Assembly (NCBI RefSeq): GCF_021107415.1
Contig: NZ_JAIOSW010000400.1
Coordinates: forward strand, 1-12,754
DNA length: 12,754 nt
Direction: 5' to 3'
Source of the DNA: Desulfobacula sp.
Lineage (GTDB): Bacteria > Desulfobacterota > Desulfobacteria > Desulfobacterales > Desulfobacteraceae
The notes under the pieces were generated by a model. That model ran no database searches, was not told the origin of the DNA, and saw nothing but the letters and a program-made list of their open reading frames with translations. Positions 1 through 7,527 of this stretch are shown piece after piece. The translations under genes and the position numbers were made by a program. Position 1 is the first letter of the stretch. Each line of letters begins with the position of its first letter.

Positions 1-290
1 TGTAACACCATTCGTTGGTACATTCAGGTCCTCTCGTACTAGGAACATATCTCCTCAACCAGTTATATGTTCGGGCCTGCGCCCACGAAAGATAGGGACC
101 AAAATGTCTCACGACCCTTTTATGATATCCAACAAACTCTGCTCACGTACCACTTTAATTGATGAACAGCCTAACCCTTAAGACCTGCTCCAGCTCCAGG
201 ATGTTTTGCCTCGACAGTCGGGTGATAAACCGGCCCGTCGATGTGAACTCTTGAGAGGTAGGCCTGTTATTACCCGGCCGTTTTTTATTT
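1..290 (-). rRNA. Diverged 23S rRNA-like sequence, domain V to VI (partial)
   Basis: Read on the minus strand this aligns along its length with bacterial 23S rRNA, from about E. coli 2440 to about 2690, where the window cuts it. Signature blocks are present: the sarcin-ricin loop AGTACGAGAGGACC at 27-40, CGTGAGACA with the equivalent of A2602 near 105, the stretch AAAGTGGTACGTGAGC at 143-158, the A-loop GGCTGTTC at 164-171, and ATAACAGG at 263-270. It is not a normal 23S gene. About 10 extra bases lie near 60-80 and about 12 near 122-135. The A-loop helix (H92) flanks no longer pair, and the peptidyl-transferase region near 205-225 shows substitutions or paired indels. The changes lean towards A/T. 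Homology is clear from remembered 23S sequence. It could be a pseudogene, a fast-evolving rRNA-like RNA or a contig misjoin, and I cannot tell which. Confidence 0.72.
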
Positions 291-700
291 CAGGATAACT
301 TTAAAAAAAACCACTCGATTAAAAAGGGTCGTATTCAGGAAAAAAATTTCCCCTGCCACAAGATATAGGGTTTGGACTACCATTAAAAAACCCAGACTTA
401 TGAATACCAAGTCTTCACCGCATGATTCAGGGCACCTCTAAGCACTACCAAATCAAGTCAACGCCTTTTGAATAAAGGGTCTTACCCCATAATGATAGAC
501 AAAAGACTCGCCCTATTGCTTGAATTTTTTCAGCCCTGAACGGTTAAGATTATTCCTGGTTTTCTTAATAATTTTAAGGCCAGTGACCGTTAGAGATTGG
601 ATTATCTTTGAGTGCAACTATCTGCGTATAACTGGCAATTGTGCATAGCCATGTTTCTAATTTTGAAGGGAAAAAAATCATCTAGCTAAAACGTTTTGGT
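291..700 (-). other. Weaker 23S-like continuation (domains IV-V), strongly shortened
   Basis: The rRNA-like sequence seems to continue upstream on the minus strand. Landmarks occur in the right order: TAACGGTC at 585-592 (E. coli about 1940), AAGACCC at 477-483 (about 2060), then ATAACAGG at 263-270. The first interval, about 100 bases, is close to the E. coli value of about 118. The second is about 207 bases against about 385 in E. coli, which implies loss of roughly 180 bases in the region holding the L1 stalk and helices 79-88. Partial matches to domain IV reach about 660-700, next to the 3' end of a broken protein gene at 706. No open frame or tRNA is apparent here. The alignment was made by eye and is much less certain than for the first 290 bases. 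Confidence 0.42.
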
Positions 701-705
701 TTAAA

Positions 706-1011
706 TTATTTAAAACTTATCATTGCATTTTTGAGCATTGCCAACCCGACACATAGCCCCAATGCTTTTAACAGTCCAAAAATTTCAGGACAAGGTATAT
801 AAGGAATCATTTCTAAAGAAGTATTTAAAATTTTCGAATTAAAGGCACCTGTTTTTTGTCTTTAAACAGCTTAGTCATTATATTCAGGGTGTTATCACCA
901 ATTAGAACATTCGCTTTTCAAACTGAATAAAGTAGTATAGTTCCCTTTATCTTCAGCATTGAAAACTGTTGTAAAACCACAAACAACCGCCTTTACATCA
1001 ACTTCGGTCAT
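706..1011 (-). pseudogene. Broken DUF6951-like small gene of corrinoid methyltransferase clusters
   Basis: An ATG at 1011, preceded by a good ribosome binding site (GGAGA, 7 bases away), opens a frame reading MTEVDVKAVVCGFTTVFNAE. It stops at 895 after 38 codons. The next frame then carries GDNTLNIMTKLFKDKK, and the original frame resumes with KILNTSLEMIPYIPCP and ends at 706. Start and end are in the same frame, 102 codons apart including the stop, so two compensating one-base indels lie between about 905 and 835. From memory, the N-terminal ICGF-like motif, the Cys-Pro motif and the hydrophobic C-terminus match a family of about 100 residues (DUF6951) often found beside corrinoid methyltransferases. 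Its function is unknown to me. It follows the activation-domain gene by 95 bases, fitting its place as the last gene of the cluster. Confidence 0.6.
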
Positions 1012-1106
1012 TTTTATTTCTCCAATAATATAAATTTTAATATACCTTGATTTTAACAAGGGGTAATGCAGGATATTCCAGCAGAATTTCCTTCTATGAG
1101 TATAGT

Positions 1107-1796
1107 TTACGCTTCATCTTGCTGCATTGATTTCCATAAATCCTTATTAAAAGGGAGTCTTCTTCTCGGGCATTTTTTACGATAACATAATTCGCAGCTT
1201 TTAAAATCAACCTGAGTTGGGAAAATGATACCTGATATGGATTTAACCGGAAACATCAAAAATGATTCTGTAAGCCTCACTCCAATAAATTTTTCAACAT
1301 CTCCGAAAAGCGAAAAAAGTTCTTTTTGCTGTTCAATAGGCCAGACACTTATATCGCCGGACCCCGGCTGCATGGATGCTGTTTTATTTATATTGTATTT
1401 TTGAAAAAGGTGCTCCTCAAGATATTTTTTGCTGAAATCAAGAAGAGACTGTTTTATTGTATCTAACCAATACTCTTTTAAAAAATTCCCCTGAAAAATT
1501 TCAATCGTATCAACTTCTTTACCACAGGTAACAACATAAGCAAAAACACGTTCAATAGAATCTAAATTTTTTCTTAATACATGGCTTTTAAATGCAGTCC
1601 CGTCTATCGAAACAGTATCTGTACCCTTTTTGTCAATAAAGCATTCCTTGAAAAGAGCTTTAGGTTTTCCTGCTTTTTCAGCCATATCAAAAAGGCTTTG
1701 AAATTCTACTGCATGATCAGTCTCTTCTTTAATACGATTTTGTTTAAGAAGGTCATTTAGATCCAGTTTAAATGGAATATCAGCAAGAACTTTCAT
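1107..1796 (-). CDS. Stand-alone methionine-synthase B12 activation-domain protein
   Basis: This 229-residue protein resembles the C-terminal activation domain of cobalamin-dependent methionine synthase (MetH), the domain that binds S-adenosylmethionine during reductive remethylation of inactive cob(II)alamin. The family signature is visible as SMQPGSGD at residues 141-148, WPIEQQKELF at 152-161, and GVRLTESFLMFPVKSISG at 172-189. Unlike the MetH domain it ends in a cysteine cluster, C201-x2-C204-x4-C209-P, followed by RRR, which could bind a metal or iron-sulfur centre. The ATG start has AAGGAAA upstream and lies 36 bases after the activator pseudogene, so the two were probably co-transcribed. 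The frame is complete. Such proteins are common in corrinoid methyltransferase operons, probably for repair or handling of the corrinoid protein. The exact role is inferred. Confidence 0.8.
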   Translation of the reverse strand: MKVLADIPFKLDLNDLLKQNRIKEETDHAVEFQSLFDMAEKAGKPKALFKECFIDKKGTDTVSIDGTAFKSHVLRKNLDSIERVFAYVVTCGKEVDTIEIFQGNFLKEYWLDTIKQSLLDFSKKYLEEHLFQKYNINKTASMQPGSGDISVWPIEQQKELFSLFGDVEKFIGVRLTESFLMFPVKSISGIIFPTQVDFKSCELCYRKKCPRRRLPFNKDLWKSMQQDEA

Positions 1797-1832
1797 GTTT
1801 CATTTCCTTTGAGCATAATTTTTTATCATCTC

Positions 1833-3424
1833 TCATAAAGGGAAACTCAGTCTTTGAACAAAGGTTGTCTGGAAATCATGATCACAGGCAAAATCAACCA
1901 CTTTAATCTGTTCTGCCATATTTATTGCTTTTTCAAGATACTTGTCATCACACAAGGTCATTACAGCACCTACACCGGCTAAATTCCCGGCGGGTTCTAT
2001 TTTGGTAATGTCCATGGCCGGGATCATCCCTAAGGTCATCATGTCTTCTTTGTCAAGAAATGATCCAAATGCCCCTGCAACAATGATCTTTTTAGGTTCA
2101 TCAATACCTGCTTCCTCTAAAAGAAATTCAATTCCGGTAATCAATGCAGCCTTGCCAAGCTGCACTGAACGGATATCTTTCTGGTTTATAAAGACATCAG
2201 AGCCATTTTGAGAAGAATCTTCAGGCACAATATTGTATTGTGTTTTACCGGAAGAATCATTTTTTAAAGCTGAAATCACTATATCTTTTTTAAAAGCACC
2301 GCCTGGTTCTATGATATCCTTTTCACAAAACTGGGCTATGGCACTTATCACACTGGTTCCACATATTCCAAAAGGTTTTGGCCAGGAAGATTTTGAAGAA
2401 TTAATAAGAGTATATTCGGGCAAAGCTTTCTGATCTTTGATTTGGACTTTGTTCACAGCACCGGGAATAGCCTGTATCCCGCATGAAAGAGAAGCGCCTT
2501 CAAATGCAGGACCGGTTGCACATGAGGTTGCATAAAATCCGCCGTTTGCCTTTAGCAGCAATTCTCCGTTGGTTCCAAGGTCTATCAAAAGAGTGCCGTC
2601 TGCCTGATTTTCAAGATCTGCAGCAATTGCCGCACTAAGTATATCTCCTCCAATAAAACCGAATACCTGGGGCAGTACCTGAATTGAAATATTGTCTGAT
2701 TGAAAGCCCAAATCTTTTGACAAAATATTTTTAGTTTATAAAAAGCAGGCTGATAGGGAGAAACCCCAATTGATTTAGGATCGACTCCTGCAAATATATG
2801 AATCCTTGTGGGATTACCTACCACCACCATTTGAGAAACCGGGTAGTCTTCAAGATCAAGGAATTTCAAAAGATCTTTCATACCCCATTCTATTGCTCTA
2901 ACAACCAGTCTTTGCAAATGCCCAAGATTTTTTCCATCCTGGTTGATCTCACCAATGCGACTCATGACATCATCCCCGTATAACACCTGGGGGTTTTTTA
3001 CAGACAATGAAGAAAGAATCTTTCCTGTGACAGTATTGCAAAGATAGACAGCAATGGTGGTTGTACCAAGACCCACTGCAATACCGTAGGAATCCCCGGC
3101 ATCAGCATCTTTGAATTTATTTTGAAAACTTTCAGGAAGAGATACTGGTGCCTTGCTGATTATATGAGAGGACAGCATATATGTTTCCGGAATTTCAATA
3201 GTAACATTCCCGGAAACAGTGAATGTACATGCTTCTTTTAATGCAAATTCACCGTTTTCTTCAACAACCTCGACCTGACATTTTTTACATTTTCCTTTGC
3301 CACCGCAGTCTGCCCTTAAAAAAATTTTTTTATTCATGAATGATTCCATCAGAGATTTGCCGTATTGTGCTTCAATCTGCTTGTCATGTGGCAGGAGGCG
3401 GATATTGTATTTTTTATTTGACAT
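1833..3424 (-). pseudogene. Corrinoid-protein reductive activator (RACo/RamA-like), frameshifted
   Basis: RACo-type ATPases reactivate oxidised corrinoid proteins by ATP-dependent reduction. The first frame (ATG at 3424) has a ferredoxin-like 2Fe-2S motif with C40, C46, C49 and C66, then the start of the ASKHA ATPase fold (GLGTTTIAVYL, residues 118-128). After SPYQPAFYK the homology moves to another frame with NILSKDLGFQ and continues to the stop at 1833 (IGGDILSAAIAADL, LLIDLGTNGEL, CATGPAFEG, VAGAFG). Restoring one A in the run at 2735-2737 joins the halves into about 531 codons. The shift lies near 2728-2745 among A/T runs, so sequencing error is possible. Independently, the usual Asp of the phosphate-1 motif (DxGTT) is Gly118 (codon GGT at 3073-3071). 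The TTG at 2723 is not a credible independent start. As sequenced the gene should be inactive. Confidence 0.85.
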
Positions 3425-3484
3425 TTTTATTTCTTAATTTTGGTGTTTAATTCTGTCTTGTCCTTGAATATTTTTTCTAAAATT

Positions 3485-3607
3485 TTAAACTGTAATATCC
3501 AGCAAGCATCTACATGCAGCCTCTGTATCAACCATATCATATCCGGTAGCAAGTATGCCGATGTACTTCAAATTCTTTAACCGAATTATGGTTTCAGCAG
3601 TTATTAG
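3485..3607 (-). pseudogene. Remnant of a D-isomer 2-hydroxyacid dehydrogenase
   Basis: Downstream of the pterin-binding methyltransferase, one frame reads LITAETIIRLKNLKYIGILA followed by TGYDMVDTEAA. This matches the segment of D-2-hydroxyacid dehydrogenases (glycerate dehydrogenase or hydroxypyruvate reductase group) just before the NAD-binding domain. Only about 40 codons survive, to the stop at 3485. The NAD-binding glycine motif and the catalytic Arg, Glu and His region are absent. The open frame extends up to 3682 only because it overlaps the end of the methyltransferase gene out of frame, and that upstream part is not homologous. A complete enzyme would reduce glyoxylate or hydroxypyruvate, which fits beside GlcD/GlcF. 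The identification rests on a short but characteristic motif. Confidence 0.6.
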
Positions 3608-3633
3608 CATCAATTTAAAAAGTCCAATTTGGT

Positions 3634-4434
3634 TTAAGCTTTTATCTCTCCAGACCTGACCGATTTTATAAAGTTCATGCAAAAATTGTCATGTCCGGCA
3701 ATCATTTCTCCTGTTTTTAAAGCTGCCATGATATCTTTGTCTAACGGGTCCATTATGGCAGAATCAAATCCATTAGCCATCATCATTACCAAAAAAATTC
3801 GATTAATAATCTTTCTTTGCGGCAGTCCATAGGATATGTTTGAAAGCCCGCCTGTTGTATGAACGCCTTCAAGGTCCTGCATAATTGTTTTTACAGCTTC
3901 CATAGCTATTGGTCCGTTGTTTCCGTCAACACTCAAGGGCTGAATCAAGGGATCTACAAAAATATCATTTCTTTTCATACCGATATTTTCAAGTTCTTTA
4001 ACAATGGCTTTTGCGCGGGAAATAACATCTTCCGCACTCTTGGGCATGCCTGAGTCATCCATGCAAAGGGCAATTATCCTGCACTCTTTGCCCTTTAGAA
4101 ATGAAACCATCGGATCAAAACGGTCCTTTTCAAGACTGATGGAATTGACCATTGGAGTTTTTTCCACCAGGTCATATGCCATTTCAAGAATTGCAGGGTC
4201 AGGGCTGTCTATGCACAACGGAAGATCCGTGGCCTTCTGAACCACTTCTAACAGCCATTTAATATCTTCTTCTTCATGGCCTATCCGGGCTCCTGCATTT
4301 ACATCAATATATGTTGCCCCGTGTTGGGTCTGTTTTTTTACATCATTTGTTATGTAATCTGCATCTCTTTTTTCTACAGCATCCTTTACCTGGTTTAAGG
4401 TGGTATTGATTCGTTCTCCAATAATGGTAAACAT
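3634..4434 (-). CDS. Pterin-binding corrinoid:tetrahydrofolate methyltransferase (MetH/AcsE type)
   Basis: This 266-residue protein is a complete pterin-binding TIM barrel of the dihydropteroate-synthase-like family, which passes methyl groups between a corrinoid protein and tetrahydrofolate. Visible motifs are GERIN (6-10), YIDVNAGA (42-49), CIDSPDP (74-80), MVNSIS (95-100), DPLIQPLSVD (161-170) and GLSNISYGLP (196-205). Asp76, Asn97, Asp161 and Asn199 sit where the pterin-contacting residues of Moorella AcsE lie, as I recall them. The length is normal and no break is seen. The start is ATG with AAGGGGAAAA upstream. No catalytic zinc motif is expected. In this cluster it is the likely second methyltransferase, taking methyl from the fused corrinoid domain at 7528-9510 and delivering methyl-tetrahydrofolate to the Wood-Ljungdahl pathway. 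Partner assignment is by neighbourhood. Confidence 0.88.
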   Translation of the reverse strand: MFTIIGERINTTLNQVKDAVEKRDADYITNDVKKQTQHGATYIDVNAGARIGHEEEDIKWLLEVVQKATDLPLCIDSPDPAILEMAYDLVEKTPMVNSISLEKDRFDPMVSFLKGKECRIIALCMDDSGMPKSAEDVISRAKAIVKELENIGMKRNDIFVDPLIQPLSVDGNNGPIAMEAVKTIMQDLEGVHTTGGLSNISYGLPQRKIINRIFLVMMMANGFDSAIMDPLDKDIMAALKTGEMIAGHDNFCMNFIKSVRSGEIKA

Positions 4435-4476
4435 TATATTTTCCCCTTCTTAAATAAATTTAAGTTATATATTTCT

Positions 4477-4596
4477 TTAAAATTGTTTGTGGACAGACAT
4501 CATTGCAATCCATCCATGGTAGCTAATTTCTTTTATTACTGGTTTAATGTTGTTATCTAAAAGTTCCATAATTGCAAATTTAAAGTCATTATTCAT
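4477..4596 (-). CDS. Possible 39-residue ORF overlapping the end of glcF
   Basis: An ATG at 4596 overlaps the glcF stop codon by 8 bases, an arrangement suited to translational coupling. The frame runs 39 codons, reads MNNDFKFAIMELLDNNIKPV at its start, contains ISYHGWIAMM, and stops at 4477. I do not recognise it. There is no signal peptide or cysteine motif. It may be a real small protein, the scrap of a longer degraded gene like others in this window, or chance. It fills most of the 154-base gap between glcF and the methyltransferase gene; nothing else is visible in that gap. Confidence 0.25.
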   Translation of the reverse strand: MNNDFKFAIMELLDNNIKPVIKEISYHGWIAMMSVHKQF

Positions 4597-5905
4597 AAAG
4601 TTGTGATTCTTCCAAAGAATCCGCATAGATTTCAATGGAATGTTTTACCTGAATATTCGAGCCAGCTTTTGAAAGCATATCGCTGATTTGCATAATACAG
4701 GCTGGGCAGCCACTGGCCACAATAGAACAATTAGTGTCAGTAATATTGTCTTGTTTCAGTTTGCCGATTTTACTGGAGATATCATAATAAAATAGGTTAA
4801 AGCTGCCTCCCATACCACAGCATTTATCTGCACCCTCCATTTCTTTTAGATATTTTCCAGAAGCAGTGATTACCTGTCTGGGTTGTGTAAAAATGTTCAA
4901 AGATTTTTTAAGATGACAGGGATCATGGTAAGTGACAGTTTCCGAAAATTTTTTATCTTGATCTGTTTCATCAGAGCCGATCTGCATCACATCAACTATG
5001 AATTGATTGATATCCATGGTTTTTTTTGAAAGATCATCAAGGTATTTCATAAAACTGGTTTCCTTGCCTTGGTAAAGGGAAGGCCACAGTTTTTTTATGG
5101 TGGATGTACAGGTGGCACAGGCTGTGACCAAGTAGTCAAATTTTTCTTTTTGAAACAAATTTACATGATGCTTCACAAGCGAATCAAAGGTCTTTCTATC
5201 ACCAGATGCCAGCGCAGGTATGCCACAACAACCTTGCGTTTCGGGAATAACCAGATCCACATTACTATGAAGAAGTGCCTTAACCGATGCATGGGCAATA
5301 TGAGGCATGATCTTGTCAATCAGACACCCGGTGAAAAAGGCAACTTTGATGCTGGACATTTTGGAATCAAGTTTCAGGGTGCCCAGGGATTTATGGAACG
5401 GTTCTTTTGCTATTGGCATAAAATGACGGTGCGAAAGCAAAGGAGAGACTAATCGTGCGCAAGATGTACCTTGTATGTTTTTATTATTTTTCGCCATTAT
5501 CTTCTGAAATTTTTCAGCCCATACCAAAAGTATGTTAAATATCGGTGGGTTGGAAAGTACTTGATTGAAAATAATTTTTTTAATAAATGAAAGTCCTTGA
5601 TATTCGGTTAAAATTGCCCGGGCTTTGATAAATATTTCCAAAACATTGACCCCTGATGGACAGTTGGCTGCACAAGAGCCGCATAAAAGACATTTGTTCA
5701 ACCGTTTATTGACACCATCCGGATCAAAAAAGAGATGGGTCATCAAACCGCTTAAGAGAGCAAGTTTTCCCCTGGCCACATCTGCTTCATACAGGGTCTG
5801 TTCAAAAAGGGGACATACAGATTGACACATACCGCATCTGGTACAGACGATCAACTGCTCTTCCAGCTCCTTGACAAGTGTTGCCAGTTCATTCATATTT
5901 CCCAC
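4589..5905 (-). CDS. glcF: GlcF-like iron-sulfur subunit of a 2-hydroxyacid dehydrogenase
   Basis: A 438-residue protein of the GlcF/LldF group that carries electrons from a flavin subunit towards a quinone or other acceptor. Two 4Fe-4S ferredoxin motifs are seen at the N-terminus: C21-x2-C24-x2-C27-x3-C31-P and C72-x2-C75-x2-C78-x3-C82-P. Two cysteine-rich CCG domains follow, marked by QGCCGIPALASGD, YHDPCHLKKS, DKCCGMGGSF and ASGCPACIMQI, which are expected to hold a further cofactor. The length is normal and the frame intact. I take the GTG at 5905, nine bases after AGGAG; an ATG at 5896 is the alternative and would leave the ribosome site too far away. It begins 4 bases after the glcD stop, so the two subunits are probably translationally coupled. 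Glycolate and D-lactate versions cannot be separated by eye. Confidence 0.87.
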   Translation of the reverse strand: MGNMNELATLVKELEEQLIVCTRCGMCQSVCPLFEQTLYEADVARGKLALLSGLMTHLFFDPDGVNKRLNKCLLCGSCAANCPSGVNVLEIFIKARAILTEYQGLSFIKKIIFNQVLSNPPIFNILLVWAEKFQKIMAKNNKNIQGTSCARLVSPLLSHRHFMPIAKEPFHKSLGTLKLDSKMSSIKVAFFTGCLIDKIMPHIAHASVKALLHSNVDLVIPETQGCCGIPALASGDRKTFDSLVKHHVNLFQKEKFDYLVTACATCTSTIKKLWPSLYQGKETSFMKYLDDLSKKTMDINQFIVDVMQIGSDETDQDKKFSETVTYHDPCHLKKSLNIFTQPRQVITASGKYLKEMEGADKCCGMGGSFNLFYYDISSKIGKLKQDNITDTNCSIVASGCPACIMQISDMLSKAGSNIQVKHSIEIYADSLEESQLYE

Positions 5906-5909
5906 GTCT

Positions 5910-7289
5910 TTATACTCCTGTTATCTTCCCCGGGTTAAGGATGCCATTGGGGTCAAGGGCTCGGCGGAGGTTTTTTGAAAATTCAATGGATGAAGCTCCG
6001 ACTTCTTTTTTGAAGAAGGGGGCTTTAGCAATTCCTGTACCATGCTCTCCTGAAAGGGTGCCACCCATTTCAAGTGCTTTGTCAAAAATCTGTTCAATGG
6101 CCTGCTCAACTCTATGCCATTCTTTTTTGTCACGCTTGTCTGTCAGGATAGTTGGGTGCAGATTGCCATCCCCTGCATGACCAAAGGTGCCAATGCTGAC
6201 CTCAAAGTCGTTTGAGATTTGTTGAATGGCCTTGACCATGTCCGGGATTCGGCTTCGGGGGACGGTGACATCTTCAAGAACCAATGTGGGTTTCAGCCTT
6301 GCAAGGGCAGATAATGCACTTCGCCTGGCATCCCAGATTTTGTCTCTTTCCTCGTCATTGGCTGCAACTCTGATACCCGATGCCCCCATTTTTTTGCATA
6401 GGGTTTCAATTTTTTGGGTTTCTTCTTCCACCACCACCGGATGGCCATCTACCTCAATGAGTAAAAGGGCGGCAGCATCAATGGGGAGCCCTGCTTTGCT
6501 GTAATCTTCAACCGCTCTTATGGTAAAATTGTCAAGAATTTCCAGGGTGGCGGGAACGATTCGGGATAAAATGATAGCTGCTACAGTTTCCGATGCCTGG
6601 TCAATGGTGTCATAAACAGCCACCATTGATTTTCTGTCAGAGGGATACGGGATCAGTTTTAAGGTAATCTCATCCACCACACCAAGGGTGCCTTCCGACC
6701 CCACCATCAACCCTGTCAGGTTATAGCCGGTGGCGCATTTGACGGTTCGAGAGCCGCTTTTAACATATCTGCCCGTGGCATCAAAAAAGTTCATTCCCAT
6801 GACATAGTCCTTGGTAACACCATATTTAAGGCCCCTTAACCCACCTGCGTTTTCAGCAACATTGCCGCCAAGGGTTGAGACAGCCTGACTGCCGGGATCA
6901 GGAGGGTAGAAAAGGCCTTTTTTTTCAACAGCTAATGCCAGTGTGGCGGTCACAACACCGGGCTGGACAACGGCATACATATCGGGTTCATTTATTTCAA
7001 GAATTTTATTCAGTCTGACGGTTAAAAGGACAATGCCGTCCGTCTCAGGAATAGTGCCTCCACTTAAATTTGTGCCTGAACCCCGTACAGTTATGGGAAT
7101 TTTATTTTCATGGCATATGGCAACAATTTTTCCAACCTCTTCGCTTGTCCCGGGCATGACTACGGCGCAGGGAATTTTGGGGTCAAGAACAGCGGCATCA
7201 TAAGAATATGTCATCCTGTCTTCTATATCAGTTAAAAGATGCTCTGAACCTACGATTCCTTGTAATGCTTTAAGTAGTGCAGGTTCCAT
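5910..7289 (-). CDS. glcD: GlcD-like FAD-linked 2-hydroxyacid oxidase (glycolate or D-lactate type)
   Basis: A 459-residue flavoprotein of the VAO/PCMH family that oxidises a 2-hydroxyacid such as glycolate or D-lactate to the 2-oxoacid. The FAD-binding region shows TVRGSGTNLSGG (67-78), DPGS (131-134) and GGNVAENAGG (141-150). The C-terminal cap shows FGHAGDGNLHPTI and GEHGTGIAK, typical of GlcD and D-lactate dehydrogenases. The open frame extends to 7355, but I choose the ATG at 7289. It has a strong GGAGGG six bases upstream, and family homology starts there. The gene is complete and followed at once by glcF; no GlcE-like third subunit is present. Beside a methyltransferase module, the enzyme may process the alcohol acid left after demethylation. 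Substrate choice is inference. Confidence 0.88.
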   Translation of the reverse strand: MEPALLKALQGIVGSEHLLTDIEDRMTYSYDAAVLDPKIPCAVVMPGTSEEVGKIVAICHENKIPITVRGSGTNLSGGTIPETDGIVLLTVRLNKILEINEPDMYAVVQPGVVTATLALAVEKKGLFYPPDPGSQAVSTLGGNVAENAGGLRGLKYGVTKDYVMGMNFFDATGRYVKSGSRTVKCATGYNLTGLMVGSEGTLGVVDEITLKLIPYPSDRKSMVAVYDTIDQASETVAAIILSRIVPATLEILDNFTIRAVEDYSKAGLPIDAAALLLIEVDGHPVVVEEETQKIETLCKKMGASGIRVAANDEERDKIWDARRSALSALARLKPTLVLEDVTVPRSRIPDMVKAIQQISNDFEVSIGTFGHAGDGNLHPTILTDKRDKKEWHRVEQAIEQIFDKALEMGGTLSGEHGTGIAKAPFFKKEVGASSIEFSKNLRRALDPNGILNPGKITGV

Positions 7290-7527
7290 TATATTCCCTC
7301 CATATATTATGATATTACAAATTAATTCCTTAGACCTATGGTATATAAATCGCAAGCTTCGGCCTGTTGCTAATATTTATATAACTTTAGATAGGCCCCG
7401 ACTATACAGGACGTTTTCACTTCACATGGTAAACAGTCAGTATCCAGTTCGGATAATTACATTATCAATTATATAATTCTTTAATATTATTTGCGGGCGG
7501 TACTCACTTATACACCGCCCATGGTGT
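7290..7527. other. Intergenic region with a 7-bp inverted repeat, no gene seen
   Basis: This 238-base gap between the fusion methyltransferase gene and glcD is AT-rich. Just after the upstream gene's stop, GGGCGGT and ACCGCCC (7514-7520 and 7495-7501) form a perfect 7-bp stem with a 12-base loop on the minus strand. No T tract follows on that strand, so it is not a standard intrinsic terminator; it may stabilise the mRNA end. The remainder should hold the glcD leader, ending in the GGAGGG ribosome site. I could not place a convincing promoter, riboswitch or small gene. Confidence 0.4.

Noticed and set aside
1..290. A normal, functional bacterial 23S gene end
   Set aside because: Insertions, a broken A-loop helix and changes at highly conserved positions are not seen in ordinary bacterial 23S genes.
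1040..1075. Short hairpin CCTTG/CAAGG between the activation gene and the DUF6951-like gene as a terminator
   Set aside because: The stem is only 5 bp and no T run follows; too weak to call.
1833..2723. Separate gene starting at TTG 2723
   Set aside because: Its product begins in the middle of the ATPase fold and continues the homology of the preceding frame, so it is the second half of a frameshifted gene.
3608..3682. N-terminal part of the 65-codon frame around the dehydrogenase scrap
   Set aside because: It overlaps the end of the intact methyltransferase gene in another frame and shows no homology.
5878..6180. Plus-strand open frame of 100 codons opposite glcD
   Set aside because: It is antisense to a clearly homologous GlcD C-terminus and has no recognisable domain or ribosome site; the same holds for other plus-strand frames opposite the minus-strand genes.
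7495..7520. Inverted repeat as an intrinsic terminator
   Set aside because: The stem is perfect but no T tract follows it on the minus strand; the T-rich stretch is only on the plus strand, where no gene ends.
7290..7527. Cobalamin riboswitch upstream of glcD or the methyltransferase genes
   Set aside because: No B12-box-like conserved element was found here or at 9511-9766.
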